NCBI RefSeq assembly: GCF_010499245.1 | Contig: NZ_JAAGOW010000002.1 | Span: forward strand, 868,001 to 932,000 | DNA: 64,000 bases | DNA from: Variovorax sp. WS11 | GTDB lineage: Bacteria > Pseudomonadota > Gammaproteobacteria > Burkholderiales > Burkholderiaceae_C | Reading direction: 5' to 3' | In this document: piece by piece, positions 53,466 through 63,028 of the stretch | Position numbering within the stretch: the stretch's first letter is position 1 | How the letters are laid out: every line of letters begins with the position of its first letter | Made by a program: the position numbers and the translations under genes | The notes under the pieces: model-generated | Databases searched by the model: none | What the model was told of the DNA's origin: nothing | Seen by the model: only the letters and a program-made list of their open reading frames with translations

Positions 53466-54437
53466 TCAGATCGGCCTACCTGGCCGGCGGCCAGGCACAT
53501 GCAGCTTGAGCATGCTCTCGGAATCGCCTTGCTCCTTCACGAGAAGCGGAATGCCAGCGCTCCTGCACGCTTCGATGCCGCCTGCGACAAATCGTGCGTC
53601 GAAGCCTCGTGCGCGCAATGCGAGTGCGGTAGACCGCCCGATGTCCAGGCCGTGCGCGCAGTACACGAGGACCGGCTTGCTGCGATCGAGCTCGCTGCTC
53701 CAGGACGTCAAACGGGCGGGATCGTGCCAGGCGGCGCCCGCCACCTTGTCGCCGGCCGCGAAGAAGGTGGCCGCCCGCCGCACGTCGATCAACTGGTCTG
53801 CGGCAGCCGCGGCAGCCGGGTCTGCAGCCCAAGCGACGGCGTCTGCAGCGACCGCTGCGCCGTACTGTTCTTGGACGGCTTCCCACCGAATATTCTTGAT
53901 GAACGCGTCGACGTAGGCGCCAGCCTTCGAGCCGAAGTCCATGTGGTACGCGTGCTCGTACATGTCGAGCGCCAGGACCGGCGTGGCCCCTGCCATCAAG
54001 TGCGTGTGGTCTGCAGCCCAATGGTTCACCAGACGGCCCTCGCGCGTGGACCACGACAGCAGCGCCCAGCCGGAGCCACCGCCCATCGCCTTGGCCAGCG
54101 CCATGAACTCGGCGCGCCAGCGGTCCACCGAGCCGAAGTCGCGCTCCAGCGCGATCGACAAGCCGCCGTCCGGCAGCACGCCGTCGCTGCCCAGATTGTC
54201 GAAGTACAGCTCATGCAGCCAGGCGGAATTGAAGGCGATCAGTTCCTCGCGCTTGAGCCCGTTGACGAGGAACACCGGCGTGTGGGCCCAGTCGAGTTGA
54301 GCCAGTTGCTGGCGGATCGCGTTCAGCCGCCTCACCGCGCCGGCGTAGTTGTTCTCATGGTGGCTCGCCACCAGCCGCTCGGACAACCCGTCGAGACGGG
54401 AGAAGTCGACGGTCAAGGGACGCGGTTGCAGATCCAT
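53466..54437 (-). CDS. Fe/Mn superoxide dismutase fused to a rhodanese domain (ChrC-ChrE-like)
   Basis: 323 aa. The first 200 residues are Fe/Mn-SOD: LVASHHENNYAGAVRRLN and the later LHELYFDNLG supply two metal His, DMYEHAYHMDFG the Asp and last His. From about residue 235 a rhodanese-like fold follows, with the candidate active Cys in KPVLVYCAHGLDIGRST. In chromate loci chrC encodes an SOD and chrE a rhodanese; here both sit in one protein. It lies 25 bases downstream of chrB on the same strand. Confidence 0.88.
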   Translation of the reverse strand: MDLQPRPLTVDFSRLDGLSERLVASHHENNYAGAVRRLNAIRQQLAQLDWAHTPVFLVNGLKREELIAFNSAWLHELYFDNLGSDGVLPDGGLSIALERDFGSVDRWRAEFMALAKAMGGGSGWALLSWSTREGRLVNHWAADHTHLMAGATPVLALDMYEHAYHMDFGSKAGAYVDAFIKNIRWEAVQEQYGAAVAADAVAWAADPAAAAAADQLIDVRRAATFFAAGDKVAGAAWHDPARLTSWSSELDRSKPVLVYCAHGLDIGRSTALALRARGFDARFVAGGIEACRSAGIPLLVKEQGDSESMLKLHVPGRRPGRPI

Positions 54438-54462
54438 GGGGACCTCCTTCAGGACGTGAGCC

Positions 54463-55449
54463 TCACGCTTTGACGCGCGTCGCCTCGCGTTCGAAATGCG
54501 CGTACAGCGAATCCAGCACGCCGCCGATCTCGGCGAGCAAGGCGTCGTCGTCCGGCAGGCGTTCGCGCGCGCCGGCGAGCACGGCTTCGAAGCCCGCCCC
54601 CTCGGGCGCCGATCCGCCTCCCGTGTCGAGCGAGCGCACCATCGCACCCAGGCGCATGAGCGCCGGGTCGTCCTCCAGCCCGAAGCTCGCCACCAGAGTT
54701 TCGAAAGTCACTCTCTCGCCGACATGGGTGAAGCTGGCGCCATCGAAGTCGAAGCCGAGGGCCTTGCGCGGGCAGTCGGCCGGCCGGGCGAGCCACTGGA
54801 AGCGCGCGGCGGGGTCGATGAAGCGGCGGATCAGCCAGGCACTGGCCACGCGGTCGACCCAGAGGCGGCGGCGCGTGGCCCACAGACGGCCCTGATAGTC
54901 GGCAATGTTCAGTCGCGGGATCCGGCCCTCGGTTTCGTGCGGCTCGTCGGGCGACAGCAGGGCTTCGATTCGCCGGCTGATGTCGGTCCACGCGGCTTCG
55001 GCTTCGAGGCTCGCTTCGCCGGGGAAGAAGTCGGTGGCGAGGAGCGCTTCATAGTCGCGGCGCAACTTTTTTTGCAGGCGCGTCAGGTCGTTGATGCCCA
55101 TGGAAGCCAGCGTCGCTCCCGCGTTCTTCCACGCCTTGAGGAGTGTCGCGTAGTCCTCGCTGCGATCGAAGAGCTGCGGGTACGCGGCGGTGTCTGCGGC
55201 GTTTGCCGGCGCGATCAGCATGAGCCAGGCGCTGCCGCCTTCGCGAGTGCATTCGTCGGCCAGCGCCTGCAGGGCATCCCGATGCATGGCATTGAACGGC
55301 AGCAGGTAGGCGCCGTCGCGCAGTGCAGCGCAGCCCAGGGTCTTGAGCGCGCGCCAGATACGCATGCGGGCTGTCGCGCCCTGGGTCGGCAGCGAAACGA
55401 TCAGCAATAACCACTGGCCGGTGTCCCCGGAGACGTCACGAGATTCCAT
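54463..55449 (-). CDS. chrB: ChrB chromate-responsive regulator
   Basis: 328 aa. N-terminal winged-helix-like region (LLLIVSLPTQGATARMRIWRALKTLGCAALRDGAYLLP) and the C-terminal ChrB domain (RLWVDRVASAWLIRRFIDP, DFDGASFTHVGERVTFETL). In Ochrobactrum and Cupriavidus ChrB is a chromate-sensing regulator of chr operons. It is divergent from an MFS gene and upstream of the SOD-rhodanese gene; its start codon overlaps one arm of a palindrome. Confidence 0.93.
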   Translation of the reverse strand: MESRDVSGDTGQWLLLIVSLPTQGATARMRIWRALKTLGCAALRDGAYLLPFNAMHRDALQALADECTREGGSAWLMLIAPANAADTAAYPQLFDRSEDYATLLKAWKNAGATLASMGINDLTRLQKKLRRDYEALLATDFFPGEASLEAEAAWTDISRRIEALLSPDEPHETEGRIPRLNIADYQGRLWATRRRLWVDRVASAWLIRRFIDPAARFQWLARPADCPRKALGFDFDGASFTHVGERVTFETLVASFGLEDDPALMRLGAMVRSLDTGGGSAPEGAGFEAVLAGARERLPDDDALLAEIGGVLDSLYAHFEREATRVKA

Positions 55450-55484
55450 GTAGCGAATAATACATCTATGTCATGATCGCTACA
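55449..55484. promoter_or_regulatory. Putative ChrB operator (inverted repeat)
   Basis: Perfect eight-base inverted repeat TGTAGCGA (55449-55456) and TCGCTACA (55477-55484) separated by 20 bases of A/T-rich DNA, in the short divergent promoter region between chrB and the MFS gene. The spacer could hold both -10 elements. Likely site of an autoregulating ChrB. Confidence 0.72.
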
Positions 55485-55512
55485 AATCAACCATCCAAAC
55501 CTTGGAGCCGCG

Positions 55513-56775
55513 GTGAATACGAAGTCCTTGTCTCACCTGCCTTTCGGACTCGGATGGCTTTTGCCGGCGGGTGTCGATCCCGGAGCGCTGCCTTTGCTCG
55601 CCGCCAGGGCGCTGCGCGCCTTCGGCGATGGCTATATGGCGGTCCTGCTGCCGGCCTATCTGCTGGCGATCGGGCTCGGCACGCTGGAGGTCGGCATCGT
55701 GAGTACGGCGACGATGCTGGGCTCGGCGTTGGCCACGCTGGCGGTGGGCGCGTGGGGGCACCGCTTCCCGGGCGGGCGCTTGTTGCGCTGCGCGGCCCTG
55801 CTGATGGCGGCGACCGGGTTGGGATTCGCCGGCCTGTCATCGTTCTGGCCTCTGCTGATCGTGGCCCTGGTCGGCACGCTCAACCCGAGCTCGGGCGACG
55901 TGAGCGTTTTTCTTCCGCTCGAACATGCGCGCCTCGCCTCGGCTGCGCAGGGCAGCGCGCGAACCGCGCTGTTCGCGCGCTACAGCCTTGCGGGCGCGTT
56001 GTGCGCGGCGCTGGGGGCCTTGGCGGCCGCAGTGCCGGACTGGCTGGTTCGACACACAGAGTGGGGACGTCTGGACGCGCTGCGCGGCATGTTCCTGGCG
56101 TATGCGGCCATCGGCCTGGCGGTTCTCCGGCTGTATCGCGCGCTGCCGTCACCCGATGGCGACGCCGGCGCGAACAAACTCCCTGCCGCGCCGGCGCCGC
56201 TGGGGCCCTCGCGCGGCGTCGTGATGCGCCTGGCAGCGCTCTTCAGCGTCGATGCCTTCGCGGGCGGCTTGACGGTCAATGCCTTGATGTCGCTCTGGCT
56301 GCTCGAGCGCTTCGGACTGTCGCTTTCGCAGGCCGGCGTATTCTTCTTTTGGACCGGCCTGCTGAGCGCCGCATCCCAGCTCGCCGCGCCACGGGTCGCC
56401 CAGCGCATCGGGCTGTTGAACACGATGGTCTTCACGCACTTGCCGGCCAACATCTGCCTGGTGCTGGCAGCACTGGCACCCAGCCTCCCGATCGCGCTGG
56501 GGTTGCTGTTCGTCCGCAGCGCCTTGTCGTCGATGGACGTGCCCACGCGTACTGCCTACGTCATGGCCGTCGTGACGCCAGGGGAACGCAGTGCCGCGGC
56601 GAGCTTCACGGCGGTGCCGCGGAGCCTGGCAGCGGCGCTCAGCCCGACGCTGAGCGGCGCACTCTTCGCCGCAGGCTGGATCTCGATGCCGCTCATCGCA
56701 TGCGGCGTGCTCAAGATCGGCTATGACTTGGCACTGTGGCGAGCGATGAGACGCAGTCCGGTCGATAGGCAGTGA
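55513..56775 (+). CDS. MFS transporter divergent from chrB
   Basis: 420 aa with 12 predicted transmembrane helices (ALRAFGDGYMAVLLPAYLLA first pair, GLLFVRSALSSMDVPTRTAY near the C-half signature). The start is a GTG at 55513. It occupies the position of the CHR-family transporter ChrA in chromate operons, but it is clearly an MFS protein. Substrate could be chromate, another oxyanion or a metal complex; unproven. Confidence 0.88.
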   Translation: MNTKSLSHLPFGLGWLLPAGVDPGALPLLAARALRAFGDGYMAVLLPAYLLAIGLGTLEVGIVSTATMLGSALATLAVGAWGHRFPGGRLLRCAALLMAATGLGFAGLSSFWPLLIVALVGTLNPSSGDVSVFLPLEHARLASAAQGSARTALFARYSLAGALCAALGALAAAVPDWLVRHTEWGRLDALRGMFLAYAAIGLAVLRLYRALPSPDGDAGANKLPAAPAPLGPSRGVVMRLAALFSVDAFAGGLTVNALMSLWLLERFGLSLSQAGVFFFWTGLLSAASQLAAPRVAQRIGLLNTMVFTHLPANICLVLAALAPSLPIALGLLFVRSALSSMDVPTRTAYVMAVVTPGERSAAASFTAVPRSLAAALSPTLSGALFAAGWISMPLIACGVLKIGYDLALWRAMRRSPVDRQ

Positions 56776-56804
56776 TCCAACAAAAAAAGGTGGTCCGCCG
56801 CCAC

Positions 56805-59800
56805 TCATACCACGCCGTTCGCAAGTTGCTGACGTAGCCGACGCCGGTGCATCAGATACCAGGCCGCTGGAATGACCAGCATGCTCAGCAGGGGCGCGGT
56901 GACCATGCCGCCCACCATGGGCGCAGCGATTCGAGTCATCACCTCCGAGCCGGTTCCGCTTCCCCACATGATTGGGAGCAAGCCTGCCATGACGACGGCA
57001 ACGGTCATCGCCTTCGGACGAACGCGCTGGACGGCGCCCTCGCGAATGGCGGCAAGAAGCGTCTCCTCGTTCATCGGTGCTCCCGCCGCCATGAGCCGCG
57101 CAAGCGCGTTCTTGAGGTAGATGAGCATGACGACGCCGAACTCGGCGGCCACGCCGGCCAGCGCGATGAATCCGACCGCAGTGGCTACCGAGATGGCGTG
57201 GCCCAGAGCCCAAACGAGCCAAAAACCACCGACGAGCGAGAACGGCACCGCTGCCATGACCAGTGCGGCGTCGCCAAACGATCTGAACAGCAGGTACAGC
57301 AACAAGAAGATGACTGCCAAGGTGACGGGCACCACGAGCTTGAGCCGTTCCGTGGCTCGTTCAAGGTACTCGAACTGCCCAGACCATGACACCGCATAGC
57401 CGGCGGGCATCGTCACGGACTTGGCGACCTCGGCCTGCAGGTCGTTGACGACCGACCCGAGGTCTCGGCCTCGCACGTCGACGTAGACCCATCCGGAAAG
57501 GCGTGCATTCTCGCTTCGCAGCATCGGTGGACCGTCTTCGATGGTGACCTTCGCCACATCCTGGAGCAGCAGCTGTGCCCCTTTGTCAGTCACGAAGGGC
57601 AGCTCGCGCAGGCGTTGCAGCGAGTCGCGAATCTCGCGTGGATACCTGACGTTGATGGGATAGCGTTCCCGGCCCTGAATGACTTCGCCTACGTTGTCTC
57701 CACCGATTGCGGTAGAGACGATGGCTTGGACGTCGGCTACGGAGAGCCCGTAGCGCGCCGCCGCCAGCCGGTCCACATCGACATCGATGTAACGACCGCC
57801 TGTCAGCCGTTCGGCCAGAGCCGAGGAAACGCCTGGTACCTTCTTGGCCGCGCTCTCGATTTGGGTTGTCAGCCTGTCGATGGTCGCCAGGTCCGCGCCG
57901 GCCACCTTGATGCCAACCGGGCTTTTGATGCCGGTGGCCAGCATGTCGATGCGATTCCGGATGGGCGGCACCCACACGTTCGTCAGCCCAGGCACCTGCA
58001 CCGCACGGTCCAGTTCCTCGACGAGCTTATCCGGCGTCATGCCGGCACGCCACTGCTCGCGCGGTTTGAATTGGATGGTCGTCTCGAACATCTCCAGCGG
58101 CGCGGGGTCCGTGGCAGTGTCGGCTCGTCCGGCTTTTCCGAAGACGCGGGCCACCTCAGGCACCGTCTTGATGAGGCGGTCCGTCTGCTGCAACAGCTCC
58201 GACGCCTTGGAAATGGAAAGCCCTGGCAGGGCAGATGGCATGTACAGCAGGTCTCCCTCGTCCAGCGGGGGCATGAACTCGCCGCCCAAGTGCAGTACCG
58301 GGACGGCAGTCAGCGCGAGGAGCACGGCCGCGACGACCAGCGTGGCTTTGGGAAACCTAAGAACCACTTCGAGCGCGGGCCTGTAAGCCGACATCAGAAA
58401 GCGGTTCACGGGGTTCGCGGCTTCATGAGGGATTCGGCCGCGGATGAGATAACCCATCAGCACCGGAACGAGCGTCACCGACAGGCCAGCGGCTGCGGCC
58501 ATCGCATAGGTCTTGGTGAAGGCCAAGGGCGAAAAGAGCCGACCCTCCTGCGCCTCCAGGGAAAACACGGGCACGAACGACAGTGCAATGACGACCAGCG
58601 AGAAGAAGAGGGCCGGGCCCACCTCAACGGACGCGGTGCTGACGAGATGCCATCGTTCCGCTGGGGTTGGGCTTCTGCCATGCTTCGACTCGAGCGCTTC
58701 CAGGTGCTTGTGAACGTTCTCGACCATCACGATGGCGCCATCAACCATCGCGCCGATGCTGATGGCAATGCCACCGAGGGACATGATGTCGGCGTTGACC
58801 CCCTGCCAGTGCATGACGATGAACGCCGCAAGAACTCCAATCGGAAGCGCGACCACTGCCACCAGCGCCGAGCGCAGATGAAAAAGGAAGACGGCGCAGA
58901 CCAGCGCGACCACCAAGAACTCCTCCAGGAGCTTGTATCGGAGGTTCTCGACTGCACGGTCAATGAGCAGGGACCGATCGTAGGTCGCAACGATTTCAAC
59001 GCCGGGCGGCAAGCTCGGCTTGAGCGACTCGAGCTTCGCCTTCACGGCCTCGATGGTCGTGCGCGCGTTCTTGCCGGAGCGCATGACCACGACACCACCG
59101 GCGACCTCTCCTTCCCCATCGAGCTCAGCGATGCCGCGGCGCATTTCCGGGCCAATCTGCACCGTGGCCACATCGCGCAACAGCACCGGCGTGCTGCCTG
59201 AAGCTGCGAGCGGAATCGTTCGGAAATCGTCCAGTGATTTCAGGTAGCCGCGGGAGCGAACCATGTACTCCGCCTCGGCCAGTTCCACGACCGAGCCGCC
59301 TGACGCCTGGTTGGCCTTCTGCAGGGCTGTCATGACCGTCGCTTGCGTGATGCCGAGCGCCCTCATGCGGTCTGGGTCCAGAACCACCTGGTACTGCCGT
59401 ACCATGCCGCCGATGCTTGCTACTTCGGCGACATCGGGAACTGTCTTGAGCTCAAACTTCAGGAACCAGTCATTGAGCGCGCGCAACTGCCCGATGTCCT
59501 GCTTGCCAGTCCGGTCAACGAGCGCGTACTCGTAGACCCAGCCGACACCAGTTGCATCCGGCCCCAGCGACGCGTTTGCGCCCGCGGGCAGCCTGCTCTG
59601 AACCTGGTTGAGATACTCGACCACGCGTGAGCGGGCCCAATAGGGGTCCGTCTTGTCATCGAAGAGCACGTAGACGAAGGAGTCACCGAAGAACGAGTAG
59701 CCGCGAACCGTCTTGGCACCGGGGACGCTGAGCATGGTCGTGGTCAGGGGGTAGGTCACCAGGTCCTCAACGACTTGAGGTGCCTTGCCCGGGTAAGGCG

Positions 59801-59951
59801 TTCTGATAATCACCTGAACGTCCGAGAGGTCCGGCAGAGCATCCAGGCTGGTCTTCGATACTGACCAAAGGCCAGCGGCGACCAGGAACAAGGTCGCGAG
59901 GAGCACCAGGAATCGGTTACCCACCGACCAGCGGATCAATGCGGCAATCAT
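56805..59951 (-). CDS. Heavy-metal efflux RND transporter (CusA/CzcA type)
   Basis: 1048 aa, full length. N-terminal helix and IIRTPYPGKAPQVVEDLVTYPLTT, the large periplasmic loops, GGIAISIGAMVDGAIVMVEN near residue 400 (the HME-RND helix 4 signature with acidic residue), and AGVAAEFGVVMLIYLKNAL in the second half. The MVDG..VE pattern with LGGIAIS is closer to CusA (Cu/Ag) than to CzcA, but this needs a tree. It overlaps the adaptor gene by four bases (ATGA) and ends the three-gene operon. Confidence 0.92.
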   Translation of the reverse strand: MIAALIRWSVGNRFLVLLATLFLVAAGLWSVSKTSLDALPDLSDVQVIIRTPYPGKAPQVVEDLVTYPLTTTMLSVPGAKTVRGYSFFGDSFVYVLFDDKTDPYWARSRVVEYLNQVQSRLPAGANASLGPDATGVGWVYEYALVDRTGKQDIGQLRALNDWFLKFELKTVPDVAEVASIGGMVRQYQVVLDPDRMRALGITQATVMTALQKANQASGGSVVELAEAEYMVRSRGYLKSLDDFRTIPLAASGSTPVLLRDVATVQIGPEMRRGIAELDGEGEVAGGVVVMRSGKNARTTIEAVKAKLESLKPSLPPGVEIVATYDRSLLIDRAVENLRYKLLEEFLVVALVCAVFLFHLRSALVAVVALPIGVLAAFIVMHWQGVNADIMSLGGIAISIGAMVDGAIVMVENVHKHLEALESKHGRSPTPAERWHLVSTASVEVGPALFFSLVVIALSFVPVFSLEAQEGRLFSPLAFTKTYAMAAAAGLSVTLVPVLMGYLIRGRIPHEAANPVNRFLMSAYRPALEVVLRFPKATLVVAAVLLALTAVPVLHLGGEFMPPLDEGDLLYMPSALPGLSISKASELLQQTDRLIKTVPEVARVFGKAGRADTATDPAPLEMFETTIQFKPREQWRAGMTPDKLVEELDRAVQVPGLTNVWVPPIRNRIDMLATGIKSPVGIKVAGADLATIDRLTTQIESAAKKVPGVSSALAERLTGGRYIDVDVDRLAAARYGLSVADVQAIVSTAIGGDNVGEVIQGRERYPINVRYPREIRDSLQRLRELPFVTDKGAQLLLQDVAKVTIEDGPPMLRSENARLSGWVYVDVRGRDLGSVVNDLQAEVAKSVTMPAGYAVSWSGQFEYLERATERLKLVVPVTLAVIFLLLYLLFRSFGDAALVMAAVPFSLVGGFWLVWALGHAISVATAVGFIALAGVAAEFGVVMLIYLKNALARLMAAGAPMNEETLLAAIREGAVQRVRPKAMTVAVVMAGLLPIMWGSGTGSEVMTRIAAPMVGGMVTAPLLSMLVIPAAWYLMHRRRLRQQLANGVV

Positions 59952-61240
59952 TGCTTCGTTCCAGACTGCAGCCGCTGCACCGATGAGGTGGCGGCTGCCG
60001 GCGGCGCTGCAGACGCAGACATGCTCCCCAGGACCGAGCGCAGCCGGGCCTCGGAGTCGATAAGGAACTGACCACTCGCAACCACCTCCTCGCCTTCGCT
60101 CAATCCTTGAACGACCTCGATGTTGTCACCGAGGTCCATCCCCGGGGAGACGTCACGCGGCTCGAACGCGTCGCCTCCTTTGCGGACGATGACGACCGCG
60201 CGCTTTCCTGTTCGGATGACCGCCTCGGCCGGTACGACCAGCCGCGTGCTCGTCGGTCCTGCCACCTGCAGCCGCAGAAGCATCCCAGGCGTGAGCTTGC
60301 CGTCCTTGTTGTCGACCTCGAACCGAGCCTTGAGCGTGCGCGTGTTCGAGCTCACCTCTGGAAGTATTTCCTTGAGTTCGCCCTCGAAGGTCTGAGAGGC
60401 ATCTGCTTGCAGTACAGCCTTGACCTTTTGCCCGCGGCGCAGCGTCACCACCTGTACTTCTGGAATCTCTGCGACTGCCCAGACCTTGTCGAGACCGGCG
60501 ATACGAAACAGTGTCATGCCGGGCGTGACGGCAACGCCTTCCCGTACCGCCAGGTCTGCAACCACACCACCGGTCGGCGCACTGAGAGTGAAGCGCGCCT
60601 GCGCGATCCCCGTCTCCTCGCTTCGACGGATAAGGTCAGCCGGAATCGACATGGCGCGCATCCGCTCTCGCGCCGCGGCAATCAGATCCGGCGACACGCC
60701 CGAGCGCTTGAGCGCAAGCAGTTCGTTCTGAGGGCCGAGCCAGTCCGGCGCGAAGATGGTCGCCAAGACTTGCCCCTTGCGTATGCGTTCCATCGGGGCA
60801 CGGACAGCCAGATGCTCGACGTATCCCGCGACGCGCGTTTGAACGGCCACATTCAATCGCTCGTCGAACTGGACCGCTCCTATGGCGTCGAAAGAGCTCG
60901 AGACCTCGGCACGCCGAACGGTGGCATATCGGATACCGAGGTTCTGTTGCACCGCGGGGCTCACCTTGACACCAGCGGTGCTCGGGTCACTGTCGGCGTA
61001 GACAGGAACAAGCTGCATGTCCATGAACGGCGACTTCCCCGGCTTGTCGAAGCGCGGGCCTGGAACCATCGGGTCGTGCCAGTAGAGGACTTTGCGGCCG
61101 TCTGGCGAAGAGGTGTCGCCGGTGCCGCCGGTTTCACTACTCATACTCTTCTTGCTTGTGTGCTGTCCCAAGAAGAAGCCGCCGCCAGCCAGGACCACGC
61201 CGATGACGACAAGGAGTGCCGTGAGGTGTGCGGGTTTCAT
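59948..61240 (-). CDS. RND periplasmic adaptor subunit (CusB type)
   Basis: 430 aa. N-terminal membrane anchor (LTALLVVIGVVLAGGGFFLGQ), followed by a heavy-metal-binding-like segment YWHDPMVPGPRFDKPGKSPFMDMQLVPVY, with YHPMxPxxxxxxPGKSPMDMxLxPVY as the known CusB N-terminal copper site. Then come lipoyl/beta-barrel domains. This Met-rich region supports Cu/Ag as substrate. Translationally coupled on both sides to the TolC-type and RND genes. Confidence 0.92.
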   Translation of the reverse strand: MKPAHLTALLVVIGVVLAGGGFFLGQHTSKKSMSSETGGTGDTSSPDGRKVLYWHDPMVPGPRFDKPGKSPFMDMQLVPVYADSDPSTAGVKVSPAVQQNLGIRYATVRRAEVSSSFDAIGAVQFDERLNVAVQTRVAGYVEHLAVRAPMERIRKGQVLATIFAPDWLGPQNELLALKRSGVSPDLIAAARERMRAMSIPADLIRRSEETGIAQARFTLSAPTGGVVADLAVREGVAVTPGMTLFRIAGLDKVWAVAEIPEVQVVTLRRGQKVKAVLQADASQTFEGELKEILPEVSSNTRTLKARFEVDNKDGKLTPGMLLRLQVAGPTSTRLVVPAEAVIRTGKRAVVIVRKGGDAFEPRDVSPGMDLGDNIEVVQGLSEGEEVVASGQFLIDSEARLRSVLGSMSASAAPPAAATSSVQRLQSGTKQ

Positions 61241-62469
61241 TGGTCGCCTCCTTGCGCGAGAGCTTTGAATGCAAGCTGTGCCTGGGCTTTGGCGAGGTCG
61301 CGTCGAAGCGTGAGGAGCTTGCGCTGCGCTTCCACCTCGGCGTGCCTCGCTTCGAAGAGGGTCACCAGAGTGCCCTGGTTCGACCGGTATGCAGCGGTGG
61401 CTGCGGCGGTCCGATGCTGGGCTGGCGTCACAACGCTGCTGCGAAACCGCTCGATGCGGACAAGCAGTCGCTCCATATCGCTGGCGAGCATTCGATATTC
61501 AGCGGTGGCCGCGCGGATGGCTTCAGCGAGTTCTGCTTCGGCTTTGTCGGCCAGTGCGAGCTTCGCTGCGGTTTCGCGGTCTTGGCGCTCGGAGCGTGCC
61601 ACTTGAAGCGGGATGCTCACGCCGAATGACACCATGTCCGAGTAGCCGGTGCGCTGCCCGTAAGACACCTCCCAGGTCCAGTTTGGCTTGCGTTCCGATG
61701 CTGCGACTGCGGCTGACTGCTTGGCCACGTCAATGTCGAACTGCTTCGCCAGAACGGCAGGATGCCGCTCGATATACGCTTGCTCATTGGGCAATGGCAT
61801 TGCGGCTACGGGTGCCAACTCGTCGTCCTTCGTGCCGACCCACCGCTGCAATGTCACCCTGGCCACGCTTTGCTGCTGGCGCACTTCCGCCGATTCATCC
61901 TCGGCTCTGCCGCGGGCGCCGGTCAGCGCAAGAGCCTCCTGGCTGCTGCCGGTTGGCGACGCCAAGCGCGCACGCGCCGCCTCGAGCTCTTCGTGGGCGT
62001 GGTGCTCCATGAGCGTAGTGAGCTTCAGCGCCTCGCCGGCGTAGTAGGCATCAAGATACGCGAGCGCTGTGTTCAGACGAGTCTCGGCAACGGCCGCTTC
62101 GGACTGAATCGCTTCGCGGGCGACCGACGCCTCGGCTGCGGCGTGGCGGGCAGCCCGCTTCTCCGGCGATAGCCATTCCTGGCTGATGCCGATGCGCTTC
62201 ATCGTCATCGAATCGCGGGTCGTACTGAAGCGGTCGCCTCCCGTCACCGGCAGGTTGTCGATGCCAGCCCGTATCGTCGGATCCGGCAGCTGGCCAGCGG
62301 CGCGGGCCGCTTCGGATGCGCTCGCTACGCCAGCGCGCGCTGCGCGAGCCGATTCGGATCGCTTGACGGCCAGGGCGAGAGCCGCCTCAAGGGTCAGGGG
62401 TGCTGCCTCTACCAGGCAGGGGAACAATGCGGCGGCCAAGACGGCTGCGCGCAGGAAGTGGGGTTGCAT
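61237..62469 (-). CDS. Outer membrane efflux protein of the TolC/CusC family
   Basis: About 410 aa. Signal peptide (LRAAVLAAALFPCLVEA), then two OEP repeats with long Ala-rich helices (ALALAVKRSESARAARAG; LTGARGRAEDESAEVR). Start ATG 62469 was preferred to one at 62529, which would precede the signal peptide. Completes a CusCBA-like tripartite pump with the two downstream genes. Confidence 0.92.
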   Translation of the reverse strand: MQPHFLRAAVLAAALFPCLVEAAPLTLEAALALAVKRSESARAARAGVASASEAARAAGQLPDPTIRAGIDNLPVTGGDRFSTTRDSMTMKRIGISQEWLSPEKRAARHAAAEASVAREAIQSEAAVAETRLNTALAYLDAYYAGEALKLTTLMEHHAHEELEAARARLASPTGSSQEALALTGARGRAEDESAEVRQQQSVARVTLQRWVGTKDDELAPVAAMPLPNEQAYIERHPAVLAKQFDIDVAKQSAAVAASERKPNWTWEVSYGQRTGYSDMVSFGVSIPLQVARSERQDRETAAKLALADKAEAELAEAIRAATAEYRMLASDMERLLVRIERFRSSVVTPAQHRTAAATAAYRSNQGTLVTLFEARHAEVEAQRKLLTLRRDLAKAQAQLAFKALAQGGDQ

Positions 62470-62545
62470 GAAAACTCCGCAGACAAATGAGATGTCAGCT
62501 GGCGAGCGGACAAGCCGCGCCAGCGCCATTCAGTCGTCGGAGATT

Positions 62546-62929
62546 TCAGACTCGAAGTCTGAGCGTGGAGAGGAAGACGGGTTCAGGAGGCGGTCTGGCC
62601 TCGGGTGCCGCAGTGCCGCCCAGCGCTGTTGTGGACGCTGCGTCCAGCACGGCAGGCAATATCAGCACTTGGACGATGGCAGGTAGCGACGGCGTTGCGG
62701 CCTTGGCCTGTTCGACCGATTGTGGCGCGCTGGTTGCGTACTGATGGCAAAGGACTGGCTGGGCCTTGTCCATCCCTTCACACGGCTCGCCGGACGCCAT
62801 CGCTTCAGCCATCGCCGCTGGATCGGCCACGCCCGGGCAAACGTAGCTCGCCAGCGCCAGCTGTGAAAACAGCAGCGACAGGACCACCAAAAACGGGGTC
62901 ATGGAGCGACGGAACGAGCGGCGGAACAT
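62546..62929 (-). CDS. Small exported Cys/Met protein upstream of the Cus-like operon
   Basis: 127 aa. Signal peptide (MTPFLVVLSLLFSQLALA), then a short cysteine and methionine rich segment YVCPGVADPAAMAEAMASG, PCEGMD and VLCHQYAT, a composition suited to binding soft metals. A central hydrophobic helix (SLPAIVQVLILPAVLDAA) follows. The first gene of the minus-strand metal operon, 76 bases before the TolC-like gene. Role inferred from context; could be a metallochaperone or sensor. Confidence 0.7.
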   Translation of the reverse strand: MFRRSFRRSMTPFLVVLSLLFSQLALASYVCPGVADPAAMAEAMASGEPCEGMDKAQPVLCHQYATSAPQSVEQAKAATPSLPAIVQVLILPAVLDAASTTALGGTAAPEARPPPEPVFLSTLRLRV

Positions 62930-62986
62930 GAGCGGACGAGTGTAGCGCTGTAGTGGCCCGAACTGCCTATCCAGGGAAAAGACGCC

Positions 62987-63028
62987 TTGACTCAAGCTCA
63001 TTATTTCCATTATTCTCGAATCATGGAA
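62987..63028 (+). promoter_or_regulatory. ars promoter with ArsR operator overlapping the start codon
   Basis: TTGACT at 62987-62992 and TATTCT at 63011-63016 with 18-base spacing form a sigma70-type promoter. A 24-base imperfect palindrome, TTCCATTATT (63005-63014) ctcg AATCATGGAA (63019-63028), with one mismatch, overlaps the -10 element and the arsR start codon. Likely ArsR operator; the expected transcription start is at or just before the ATG, so the message may be nearly leaderless. Confidence 0.7.
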
